This document shows positions 9,381 through 16,745 of a DNA stretch of 64,000 nt, one piece after another (the stretch's first letter is position 1; every line of letters starts with the position of its first letter). A program made the position numbers and the translations under genes. The notes beneath the pieces are model-generated. The model was given only the letters and a program-made list of their open reading frames with translations, did no database searches and was not told where the DNA came from. The DNA is from Micavibrio_A sp964423095 (GTDB lineage: Bacteria; Pseudomonadota; Alphaproteobacteria; Micavibrionales; Micavibrionaceae): the NCBI GenBank assembly GCA_964423095.1, contig CAYRDI010000002.1:1-64000 (forward strand), in the 5' to 3' direction.

Positions 9381-9432
9381 CATAGAGGAATACAACAAAA
9401 ATCTCACAATATTTCGGCAAAAAGGCGTGTTC

Positions 9433-10032
9433 ATGGGTGGGCTTGGTTCAGGGGAATATAGTAAGTGGCGATGCCTGACGGTTGAGGAGGTATCCTGCCT
9501 TTGTGCCAGGGATTTATCGCAGACGACATGGCGTAGCAATTCTGGCAGGGTTTATTCTTTGTGCATCTATCGGGAAGGTCATCGTGCCGGATGGATTGTA
9601 TTGAAGTCCACGAATGACCAAAACCAATTTCAGCATACCCTATGGCTGGAATATACCGCACAGCCGCTTGGGGGAGATCGCGCATGGCTCCAATGCCCTG
9701 CTTGCCAGAAGAAGAAAGGCAGACTTTATCTTCTTAATGGTCATTTTAAGTGTCGATGCTGCCATGGTCTGTCTTATAAGAGCCGCCAGCTATCGGTTGA
9801 AAAGAGAAATCTACAACAAGCGCAAAAAGCCTATACCCGTCTGACTGATGAACCGTTCTCATGGTGGGAGCCTTTACCAGGTCGGCCTAAGTTTATGCAC
9901 CAGAAAAAATACATACAGTGCACACAAAAAATACTTTATTTTAAAAAATTATTTTTTGAGAGCTTAAACGCCAACCTATCTTTTGAAGTTAATAGATTTA
10001 TTGGGCCAACCAAAAAATATCCACACAGGTAA
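9433..10032 (+). CDS. Zinc-finger protein of mobile elements (MGGLGSG... family), function unknown
   Basis: A 199-residue protein if it starts at the ATG at 9433, which gives the recognisable N-terminus MGGLGSGEYSKW seen in a family of small proteins found on integrative elements. The frame is open further upstream (to 9358), but that part looks non-coding. A Cys4 zinc-binding cluster lies in the middle: CPAC (in WLQCPACQKK), then CRCC (in HFKCRCCHGLSYKSR). The C-terminus is Lys/Tyr-rich and overlaps the convergent membrane-protein gene by 57 nt. By its neighbours it may be a nucleic-acid-binding accessory of the element. No function is assigned. Confidence 0.72.
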   Translation: MGGLGSGEYSKWRCLTVEEVSCLCARDLSQTTWRSNSGRVYSLCIYREGHRAGWIVLKSTNDQNQFQHTLWLEYTAQPLGGDRAWLQCPACQKKKGRLYLLNGHFKCRCCHGLSYKSRQLSVEKRNLQQAQKAYTRLTDEPFSWWEPLPGRPKFMHQKKYIQCTQKILYFKKLFFESLNANLSFEVNRFIGPTKKYPHR

Positions 10033-10521
10033 AACAACCACCGAGAAAAAACTAAAAAGCAAGAAAGACAAAAAAATCATGGCGTTCTTGAAAATCATCA
10101 TAGACCATTCTTTGAATTTTAATTTAAATACATCTCGATCAATTTCTTTTTCTGGAAATTTTATTTCTGGGTTGTAAATGATTGATTTAAACGGGTCACA
10201 TACATCTTCTTCAGATTGGAGAACTTTAATCATGTTCAATGCTCCGCCATTTTTAGAAAGCCCCTTAAAGTGATTTTCTCTAAAAGAAGTAAGGCATTTC
10301 TCTTTTATATTTTTTTGATACCAGTGATAGTAATCATATCCATATTTTTCTTGGTAAGTATTGTTAAGATTTTTGTAAACTATATCACGAACATCTGCTC
10401 TCAAGCTGTTTTTGGTCGAATTATAATCTTCCTTAATTAAAACAGCCGAATACACCATTATTCCCACTGCGAATAAAATCCATACTCTTTTTAGAATGTC
10501 TTGCAGATTGGTTTTGTTCAT
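9976..10521 (-). CDS. Small two-span membrane protein, unknown function
   Basis: A 181-residue protein with hydrophobic segments near both ends (about 13-30 VWILFAVGIMVYSAVL and 143-172 MIFLSFLLFSFFSVVVLPVWIF). Between them is a soluble Lys/Asn/Tyr-rich region containing two Cys. It is AT-rich and unlike the chromosomal genes around the island, fitting foreign origin. Its ATG lies 12 nt after the T-run of the strong hairpin that ends the structured RNA at 10533-10775, so it may be controlled by read-through of that element. I do not recognise the family. Confidence 0.6.
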   Translation of the reverse strand: MNKTNLQDILKRVWILFAVGIMVYSAVLIKEDYNSTKNSLRADVRDIVYKNLNNTYQEKYGYDYYHWYQKNIKEKCLTSFRENHFKGLSKNGGALNMIKVLQSEEDVCDPFKSIIYNPEIKFPEKEIDRDVFKLKFKEWSMMIFKNAMIFLSFLLFSFFSVVVLPVWIFFGWPNKSINFKR

Positions 10522-10532
10522 TCTGTTACCCC

Positions 10533-10565
10533 AAAAAAATCACCAGAGCTGTCCTGCTCTGGTGA
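10533..10565 (-). terminator. Rho-independent terminator at the end of the structured RNA
   Basis: A 10-bp perfect hairpin (TCACCAGAGC / GCTCTGGTGA with a 6-nt loop) followed on the minus strand by TTTTTTT. It lies immediately upstream of the membrane-protein gene that starts at 10521. Confidence 0.8.
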
Positions 10566-10775
10566 CCGGGGATTAGAAACCGCTACATAGATAACGGCGC
10601 GATAGCCTTTACCCTTGCGGGCTGGACATTGCGCTACCGCTCCCCGGTCAAAGACCGAGAAGCGGCATCGGCGGCGTCATTCTTTTGAAGGAAGACACCA
10701 GCTAACGGCTGATGCCAGCCGTCTATGTAAGGGGTTTCTAAGCCCCGGCCCTGCCAAAGAGGCAGAACTCCCCTC
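10533..10775 (-). ncRNA. Highly structured RNA with terminator, probably a conserved mobile-element ncRNA or leader
   Basis: On the minus strand two distant arms pair over about 28 bp. Arm 10748-10718 (CCGGGGCUUAGAAACC, then UACAUAGA, then CGGC) pairs with arm 10598-10566 (GCCG, then UCUAUGUA, then GGUUUCUAAUCCCCGG). One mismatch and small internal loops interrupt the helix. Inside lie a CGGCUG/CAGCCG hairpin, a 13-bp hairpin (CCGCUUCUCGGUC/GACCGGGGAGCGG, loop UUU) and CCC-GCAA-GGG with a GNRA loop. A 10-bp hairpin (UCACCAGAGC/GCUCUGGUGA, 10540-10565) followed by seven U ends it like a Rho-independent terminator. No good ORF fits. The RNA resembles sequences I associate with proteobacterial integrative elements, but I cannot confirm a family. 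The 5' end is uncertain; a TTGACA lies at 10804-10799. Confidence 0.7.
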
Positions 10776-10937
10776 ACCTTGAAGAAACTGGCCTATATTG
10801 TCAATAAAATCGAGGCCAATTACTGGACAGGTTGCGCCTGATCTGGCATACTAAAACTGTAATCAAATCCCAAAAACCTGACGTTTGCGCCGTTTCGCTT
10901 TATCAAGCGATGCGGGCAGAAGGGCTGAAAAAAAACA

Positions 10938-11345
10938 TTGCACATTCTCCCGCCTGTGCCGGATCGCCATAATTTCCTGCCCCTGCTTAAAGAGACTAGA
11001 GCCGACAATCAGGCCTTCGCTTACCGGCGTGTTCCCTGGGGCAAAAACCTCTATATACACTCCGAAACGGTCAAAGTGATCGTCGATATTATGCTCCGTC
11101 TGCATGACGATCACAGAGAGGAACTGCTCGATCTTGTGCCGCTAAAAATGACAACCTTGGCCATGAGATGCTGGGAATTGCAGACCCATCAGGTGCGCTA
11201 TCGCTACATGTTCAAGCGCATGGAGCCGGTTGCGCGAGAGTTTTACCAATACGAATTTGAATTTATGGAGAGAAAAAATGAACGAACAGAACAACACGAT
11301 CCTTTTGATGAAGGCTGTCCGCTTTGCGGCCATAAAGCACACTGA
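10938..11345 (+). CDS. Small protein of unknown function preceding the HD hydrolase gene
   Basis: A 135-residue frame opening with TTG just after an in-frame stop at 10926. From about residue 25 it has coding character (AYRRVPWGKNLYIHSETVKVIVDIML..., charged amphipathic helices). It ends with a C-terminal CPLCGH motif that could bind zinc with other residues. The first 20 residues are doubtful, no convincing ribosome binding site is seen, and the first internal ATG is at 11091. A short ATG frame at 10908 ends nearby in another phase, so a frameshift near 10970 is possible. Its 3' end overlaps the HD gene by 68 nt, so the two are probably co-expressed. Function unknown. Confidence 0.45.
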   Translation: MHILPPVPDRHNFLPLLKETRADNQAFAYRRVPWGKNLYIHSETVKVIVDIMLRLHDDHREELLDLVPLKMTTLAMRCWELQTHQVRYRYMFKRMEPVAREFYQYEFEFMERKNERTEQHDPFDEGCPLCGHKAH

Positions 11346-11838
11346 CCAACGGCGCAAGGGGGAGCGGCAGGAGCCTTATTTCAATCACCTGGCCGAAGTC
11401 GCCCATATCCTAGCAGAACATACTGGCGGACAGGACGCGGTTTTGATCGCCGCCGGTTTATTGCACGATACACTGGAAGACACTGATACGACGTATGAAG
11501 AACTCACGAAAGAATTCGGGGAGGATGTTGCCAACCTAGTGCGAGAAGTAACGGATGACAAATCATTACCAAAGGCTGAACGGAAACGGCTGCAGATCGA
11601 AAACGCACCCCATAAATCGCCTAGGGCCAAAATGATCAAGATTGCTGATAAAATATCAAACCTGAAATCGATCCTGCACAGCCCTCCCCCGGATTGGTCA
11701 CAGGAGCGTAAAAAGGAATATTTTGACTGGGCTGCGAAGGTGGTTAGAGGATGTCAAGAAACATGCACAACTCTTGATACGCTCTTTTATATATTTTATG
11801 ATAAATGCCAACTCCATATCACAGAAAGACCAAGGTAG
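11278..11838 (+). CDS. HD-domain (p)ppGpp hydrolase-like protein, MESH1/small alarmone hydrolase type
   Basis: A 186-residue single-domain HD protein. From the ATG at 11278 (GGAGAG 6 nt upstream) it shows the RelA/SpoT-type HD signature: His21 (IKHTDQRRKG), His37 (YFNHL), His63-Asp64 with ED at 67-68 (LLHDTLEDT), and a later Asp124 (IADKISNL). These residues bind Mn in the alarmone 3'-pyrophosphohydrolases. There is no synthetase domain, so by family it would degrade (p)ppGpp or a related nucleotide. It lies 6 nt upstream of the large NACHT-like NTPase/nuclease gene and is almost certainly in one operon with it. A role as nucleotide sensor or as antidote for that protein is only inference. 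Confidence 0.82.
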   Translation: MNEQNNTILLMKAVRFAAIKHTDQRRKGERQEPYFNHLAEVAHILAEHTGGQDAVLIAAGLLHDTLEDTDTTYEELTKEFGEDVANLVREVTDDKSLPKAERKRLQIENAPHKSPRAKMIKIADKISNLKSILHSPPPDWSQERKKEYFDWAAKVVRGCQETCTTLDTLFYIFYDKCQLHITERPR

Positions 11839-11844
11839 TCAGAA

Positions 11845-14800
11845 ATGACGAATATGCCATCTAAACCTCCAGTTCCTGTAAAAGAGTTAGTACAGGGCAC
11901 AATAGAATTAGGCCGGGAATATGCCCCCACATCCTTTGATGAGGTTGGAAAAGAGGAAACTGAAACGAGAAGGCAAATAGCCCAATATCTCGGAAAGGAC
12001 GAAGATCATTCTCTTTTGGCTCACACAAAGCCTCTGGTTATTGTTTTTGGGGAAGCCAGAAGCGGAAAAACAACAGAATTTCGGCGGACAGCAAAAAACC
12101 TTATGAACGAAGGAAAGTACGCTTTTTTTATCCGGCTGGAAGACTTGGCACTCCCTGGTCATCCTACTGAGGTATTAAAGTCCTCTCTTGAAGAGGTTAC
12201 GCCTGAACAACTCGATGCTTGGCTGCACTCGGAGGAAGAAGCGATTTTTTTCGTTGATGCGATTGATGAAGCCAAGTTGCATAACCATAGCGATTTTCGC
12301 AGGGCCATAAAAACTTTTCAAAATGCCTTGGGTCAAAATCTCCTGCGCATGCGCCTGTTTCTATCCTGCCGCGCTACTGAATGGGGTGGCAAGGAAGACG
12401 AGCAAATTCTACTATCTATCCGGGAGGCTATGGGCAGGCTTCCAGAAAGTAATAGCGAAAAAAGTGAAGCCCGCGAGCTATTCGATCTGATCGAAATCTG
12501 CCCATTAGATTTAGAGCAGGTGAAACTTTTATCAGCCTATGAAGGCTTGAACGACATACAGACAGACGCCTTTATAAAGGCGATTGAGGAGATGGACGCT
12601 CTCGATTTTGTATCCCGTCCCAGTGATGTTAAGGGACATGCACGAATTTGGAGTGAAAAGGGCCGATTTGGAACATTTACCGAGTTAGTCCAGACGGATA
12701 TAACAGAAAAACTCAAGGAAACAAACGACAGATACAAAAAATCTGACCCCCTCACGATGGAAAAGGCGATAAACGGGGCGGAGACGCTTGCGGCAGCCTC
12801 TGTTTTGTGCAAGGAACCAACCTTTCGCTATTTATCTGTAGAAAATGACGCAAGCGATGCCGCTTCATCCCTTGATCCGGAAACGCTGTTGTTTAGCTGG
12901 AGTACACCAGAGGTAAGGTCTTTTTTAGGCAGGCCTCTTTTTGATGAGGCTACATATGGCAGAGTGCGTTTCCACACAAGGACTGTGCGAGAGTATCTCG
13001 CATCTCAATGGTTGCTCAAACGCCATCAAGAGGGTTGTCCGCCATCTGAAATTGTGAACCTTCTTTTCACCAGCAAGCATGGAAAAACGGTTTCCATTCC
13101 CTCACGCGCCAATCTGGTCGCATGGCTTGCGCCGGATATTCCAGACGTTTTCAACTGCGCCCTTATGCACCAGCCGGAATTGCTTCCGGATATGGGCGAC
13201 CCAGCCAGATTTACCCTCCTTGACAGGAGGCGTATTATTGAAGCCTATGCGCAGAGATACAAAGACAGAAACATCACTCGCTTTAAATATGATCCGCAGG
13301 GATTAAGGCGGTTTGCGCAACAGGATTTAAGCGGTCTAATTAATCAATATCTCTCTGCCAGCAATCTGCCGGACCATTTCAAGGAACTTTTATTCGATAT
13401 CATAGAAGTAGGAAAAATCGGTGATTGTGCTGATAACACGCTGGCTTTTGCCCTTAACGAGCACGAAGAAATAAATATACGCATGGCTGCCATGAGGGCT
13501 TTAAAGGCTTGCGGACAAGCAAACCATTTTTCGCAGATATTCGACTACATAAAAATTTCAGAAAAAGTACCGGACAGATTTTATGCAATAGCCCTCGCCA
13601 TTCTATATCCTGCATTTCTTTCCCCCCAAGATTTTCTTACCTTGCTATCTGCGGCCCCAGAAAAGGTAACAAAACCGGAAAAGCATCTGCATGACTGGAT
13701 GGATACCATTCTGGACAAGGAGAATGATCCTTCACGCTTGCGCCATCTTGTTCCGGGATTTATGCGCCTTCTCGATAAGCCTGAATTTCTCTGGCTAAGA
13801 GATGGTCTTGGTAATCTTCTTCTAAAATGGATTACGCAATCTGCTCAGGAGGCAGAATGCTTTTACGAGGCCATGATTTTTTTGGATGCAGAGGTTAATG
13901 GCGTTCGCGACAGACACAGAGAAAGCATCAAAAAGGAGTTTAAAAAATCCCCTCCCGAAATGCGCCAGAGATTTTTCTGGATGAAGCATGATAGCGAGGT
14001 ACAAAAGGGAACACATAAAAACCTAATTGCATACCATGTTTATGCAGACAGAGATGGGTTTATTGAACTGCATGAAAGCGACATCAGTTGGCTTCTGCTT
14101 GATGCAGCATCAAAACCGGATGAACGCCAACGCATTTTAGCGTTCAATGCTGCCACATGGATTATGGGGCAAGATAGGGTTTCAGATCATCTCGAAAAAC
14201 TTAATCTTGCCGCCGCAACCTCTGCAGAAATCAGAAAATCCCTAGATTGGTATTTGGCACCTCGGCAACGGCAGCCATGGGAATATGAGAATGAGCTTCG
14301 ATCCGCGGCATCGAAGCTACGAGAGGAACATGCCAGATTAAAATTGCATGAGGATGCGCTTAACGATCTACATGGCATATCGACGGCATCTAACGCCAAC
14401 CTCTTGTATTGGATATTCAGAGTTATTGATAATCCCAACAAAGCAACCGCAACCGAGAGGGTCGGGATCGTAAGGGAGATTTTTGGGGAACCTGTTGTGC
14501 GGGCTTTCTGTGAAGGATTGAAATCATTTTGGCATCAATGGGAAATTCAGGATAATCGGCGTAACGCNNNNNNNNNNAACTATGACTACGAAAATGGGTT
14601 CGATTTTTCCTCTCTTGATCCGGCAGGAATACCAAATCTACTGCGCATGGCACGTTTGTCTTTTTGGTTCCCGAAGTGGTTTTCTGAACTTATAGCGTTT
14701 TTCCCGGATATTGTCCGCCAGCACACAGAAAACTGGGTTAAGGATGCTGCTCAATGGAACGATCCCAAGGCAGAGACATCCAGTTTTTTGAATGATATCA

Positions 14801-16017
14801 GCCACTCTTCTAAAGAAATTAAAGTCTTCTTTGCTCCTGCGGTTTTGCAAGAGGTTTCAAGCCTTCCCTCCATCCCTCCGAAGTTTCTTAATTATGTGAC
14901 CAAGATTTTATCCGGTGCTGGCATGCATGCGGGACTGGAAGCTATTGCTGATAGAAATCTGGATCATGGCACATGGGATGAAAAAATATTCTGGTTTACC
15001 GTGAAATTTCAGATCAATGCCAATGGCGGACTTGCATGGCTTTCCAAACATGTTGAGAATTTGCCCGCAAACGATGCCGATCTCTTTATCGAAGGCTTAT
15101 GCAACCTTCTATATCGGGACGACCATTCAGGTGCATGGCTGGAAGGAACTCCGGATTACCAGCGGCCAGAAATTCTGGAGCAATTTATTCCAATGGTTTA
15201 CAAACATATAAGACCAGAAGAAGACAAACAGCATGACGGCGTTTATACGCCCGGTAGTCGCGATAACTCGGAAAGTTTCAGAAGTGCCATCTTGAAGATG
15301 TTGATAGATAGCTCTCACGAAGAAGCCTACCACTGCCTTTTGCGCCTTCGGGGGCAAGCGTTACCGGACATAACAAAAGACTATCTTCTGCTCCAATCCG
15401 AACAACGCATCGGCAGAGACGCTGACAAGGCTTGGGCTATTGCAAATGTCATGGATTTTGCCAAGGTGCATGAATGCGATCCTGTTTCGTCCAATGACCT
15501 GTTCGAGATCACCTGCAAACGGCTTCGAGAAATCAAAGACAAGCTGGAACGCGGAGATTATTCACAGCGCGAACTGTTTAAGCCAGATACCCATGAAGAT
15601 ATGTATCAGAAATTTACTGCTGAACGGCTTGAAGAACTCTCACGCAATCGTTACAGCGTGGCTCGTGAAGCAGAAGTTGATAAAGAGAAAAAGCCAGATA
15701 TCAGAACCTATATAGCAGGACTTTCTCCAGTTTCCATTGAAGCGAAATGTGCTCATGCGGCTCACTGGAGTGGCAACAAACTTTTACGGCAGTTATCAGA
15801 GCAGCTTGTCGATCAGTACCTGAAAGCTGAAAACAGCAGGCACGGTATATTTCTCTTGTTCAATGCCGCCAAGGACAGGACATGGGAAATTGACGGTTTA
15901 GGTAAAGGTGATTTTCCATGGCTTATTTCGAGCTTGCAGAAAAGAGCAGAGGAGATACAGTCTTCTCATCCCGGTGTTGACCGGCTCACTGTTGTTGGAA
16001 TTAATTTAACAATCTGA
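11845..16017 (+). CDS. Large NACHT-like STAND NTPase with C-terminal PD-(D/E)XK-like nuclease, putative anti-phage effector
   Basis: A 1390-residue protein. A P-loop NTPase lies near the N-terminus: Walker A GEARSGKT (69-76), NACHT-type Walker B IFFVDAIDEA (about 134-143), SCRATEW near 174-180, and about residue 374 RFHTRTVREYLAS, the helical-lid signature of NACHT NTPases. Residues 400-1200 are helix-rich and repeat-like (HEAT-like), plausible for ligand sensing. The C-terminal 125 residues carry a nuclease pattern: Glu in REAEVD, Asp1285 in KPDIR, Glu1299-Ala-Lys1301 in SIEAK, then a Gln/Tyr helix. Avs proteins usually put the nuclease at the N-terminus, so this order is unusual. A 10-N gap (14568-14577) interrupts it; the frame agrees on both sides but the true gap length is unknown. 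Confidence 0.8.
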   Translation: MTNMPSKPPVPVKELVQGTIELGREYAPTSFDEVGKEETETRRQIAQYLGKDEDHSLLAHTKPLVIVFGEARSGKTTEFRRTAKNLMNEGKYAFFIRLEDLALPGHPTEVLKSSLEEVTPEQLDAWLHSEEEAIFFVDAIDEAKLHNHSDFRRAIKTFQNALGQNLLRMRLFLSCRATEWGGKEDEQILLSIREAMGRLPESNSEKSEARELFDLIEICPLDLEQVKLLSAYEGLNDIQTDAFIKAIEEMDALDFVSRPSDVKGHARIWSEKGRFGTFTELVQTDITEKLKETNDRYKKSDPLTMEKAINGAETLAAASVLCKEPTFRYLSVENDASDAASSLDPETLLFSWSTPEVRSFLGRPLFDEATYGRVRFHTRTVREYLASQWLLKRHQEGCPPSEIVNLLFTSKHGKTVSIPSRANLVAWLAPDIPDVFNCALMHQPELLPDMGDPARFTLLDRRRIIEAYAQRYKDRNITRFKYDPQGLRRFAQQDLSGLINQYLSASNLPDHFKELLFDIIEVGKIGDCADNTLAFALNEHEEINIRMAAMRALKACGQANHFSQIFDYIKISEKVPDRFYAIALAILYPAFLSPQDFLTLLSAAPEKVTKPEKHLHDWMDTILDKENDPSRLRHLVPGFMRLLDKPEFLWLRDGLGNLLLKWITQSAQEAECFYEAMIFLDAEVNGVRDRHRESIKKEFKKSPPEMRQRFFWMKHDSEVQKGTHKNLIAYHVYADRDGFIELHESDISWLLLDAASKPDERQRILAFNAATWIMGQDRVSDHLEKLNLAAATSAEIRKSLDWYLAPRQRQPWEYENELRSAASKLREEHARLKLHEDALNDLHGISTASNANLLYWIFRVIDNPNKATATERVGIVREIFGEPVVRAFCEGLKSFWHQWEIQDNRRNXXXXNYDYENGFDFSSLDPAGIPNLLRMARLSFWFPKWFSELIAFFPDIVRQHTENWVKDAAQWNDPKAETSSFLNDISHSSKEIKVFFAPAVLQEVSSLPSIPPKFLNYVTKILSGAGMHAGLEAIADRNLDHGTWDEKIFWFTVKFQINANGGLAWLSKHVENLPANDADLFIEGLCNLLYRDDHSGAWLEGTPDYQRPEILEQFIPMVYKHIRPEEDKQHDGVYTPGSRDNSESFRSAILKMLIDSSHEEAYHCLLRLRGQALPDITKDYLLLQSEQRIGRDADKAWAIANVMDFAKVHECDPVSSNDLFEITCKRLREIKDKLERGDYSQRELFKPDTHEDMYQKFTAERLEELSRNRYSVAREAEVDKEKKPDIRTYIAGLSPVSIEAKCAHAAHWSGNKLLRQLSEQLVDQYLKAENSRHGIFLLFNAAKDRTWEIDGLGKGDFPWLISSLQKRAEEIQSSHPGVDRLTVVGINLTI
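14568..14577. other. Assembly gap (10 N) inside the NACHT-like gene
   Basis: Ten undetermined bases. The same reading frame is open on both sides, so the gap length may be right or right modulo 3. Confidence 0.99.
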
Positions 16018-16028
16018 TTTAAATGGGA

Positions 16029-16048
16029 TGGGGGTATAACTGGGGGTA
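16029..16048 (+). repeat. Paired TGGGGGTA direct repeats near the island right end
   Basis: TGGGGGTA occurs at 16029-16036 and 16041-16048, with a 12-nt period, directly after the end of the NACHT-like gene and about 60 nt before the tRNA remnant. Short spaced repeats next to an att core are typical of integrase arm-type binding sites. That role is inferred. Confidence 0.45.
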
Positions 16049-16103
16049 CAGAACCAACAAACACATACATTTATTCAATTATAACAAAACGTTAAACAAC
16101 AGA

Positions 16104-16125
16104 TTAAATCCCGGCCCTGGCACCA
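16104..16125 (+). other. tRNA 3'-end remnant, candidate attR of the island
   Basis: The bases end as a mature tRNA does: loop-like TTAAAT, CCCGG (T-stem 3' strand), CCCTGGC (acceptor 3' strand), discriminator A and CCA, then a T6 run. No matching 5' half exists upstream here, so it is a fragment. P4-type integrases recombine at tRNA 3' ends and leave such a copy at the distal end. The donor tRNA should have a GCCAGGG 5' acceptor strand and should lie just before the integrase, outside the window. Confidence 0.6.
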
Positions 16126-16164
16126 TTTTTTCCTCTTTTTCAAAAACAATCCAACATCCGCATG

Positions 16165-16180
16165 ATTGATTATAATCAAT
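16165..16180. promoter_or_regulatory. Perfect 16-bp palindrome upstream of the macrodomain gene
   Basis: ATTGATTATAATCAAT is an exact inverted repeat, 57 nt before the start codon of the macrodomain gene. It may be an operator for a dimeric regulator. No regulator is identified. Confidence 0.35.
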
Positions 16181-16237
16181 GCGCGATGCACAAAGCCGCG
16201 CGACAATCGGCCCGGATAAACGGCAGGAGGAAAGAAC

Positions 16238-16723
16238 ATGATTCATTTCGTTACAGGCGACATTCTTTTGACAAAGGCGCAAATCATCGCCCATGGCGTG
16301 GCGCCGGGAGACCATTTCAACCAAGGACTTGCACTGGCCCTGCGAGAGCGCTTTCCCAACATGGCAAAGGATTTTCGCCATTATTGCCATCAATCAAGTC
16401 CAGAATCCGGTGAAGCGTGGTTCTGGGCCAGCCCGGAGAAGCTGATTATCAATCTGATGACGCAGCAAAAGGCAGAAAATGAAAATGCCCATCCGGGAAA
16501 AGCCACGCTTTCGAATGTCGATCATGCTTTGAAAGCAGCCCGCAAGATCATTGAAAAAGAAGGGTTGGCATCCATCGCCTTGCCACGCCTTGCGACGGGT
16601 GTCGGCGGGTTGGCATGGGATGATGTAAAGGCATTGATCAAAAAAAATTTTGAAGCGGCGGACATCGCCGTTTTTGTCTATGAGAAATATGCCAAAGACG
16701 TCGTGGCGCAAGAAACATTGTAG
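16238..16723 (+). CDS. Macrodomain (ADP-ribose-binding) protein
   Basis: A 161-residue stand-alone macrodomain. The N-terminus has the ADP-ribose loop 1 pattern (FVTGDILLTKAQIIAHGVAPGDHFNQGLALALR, residues about 4-36). The phosphate-binding loop appears as IALPRLATGVGGLAW (about 113-127), which is typical of the ALC1/DarG-like branch. By family it may remove ADP-ribose from proteins or nucleic acids, or hydrolyse ADP-ribose derivatives. Start supported by GGAGG 8 nt upstream. It lies just outside the inferred right end of the island with a palindrome in its promoter region. No DarT-like toxin is beside it, so an antitoxin role is not supported. Confidence 0.88.
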   Translation: MIHFVTGDILLTKAQIIAHGVAPGDHFNQGLALALRERFPNMAKDFRHYCHQSSPESGEAWFWASPEKLIINLMTQQKAENENAHPGKATLSNVDHALKAARKIIEKEGLASIALPRLATGVGGLAWDDVKALIKKNFEAADIAVFVYEKYAKDVVAQETL

Positions 16724-16745
16724 AATCAGCCCTGCCAAAACTCAT

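Noticed and set aside
10820..11114. Short minus-strand frames opposite the small gene at 10938
   Set aside because: No ribosome binding sites and no coding character; the plus-strand frame is better.
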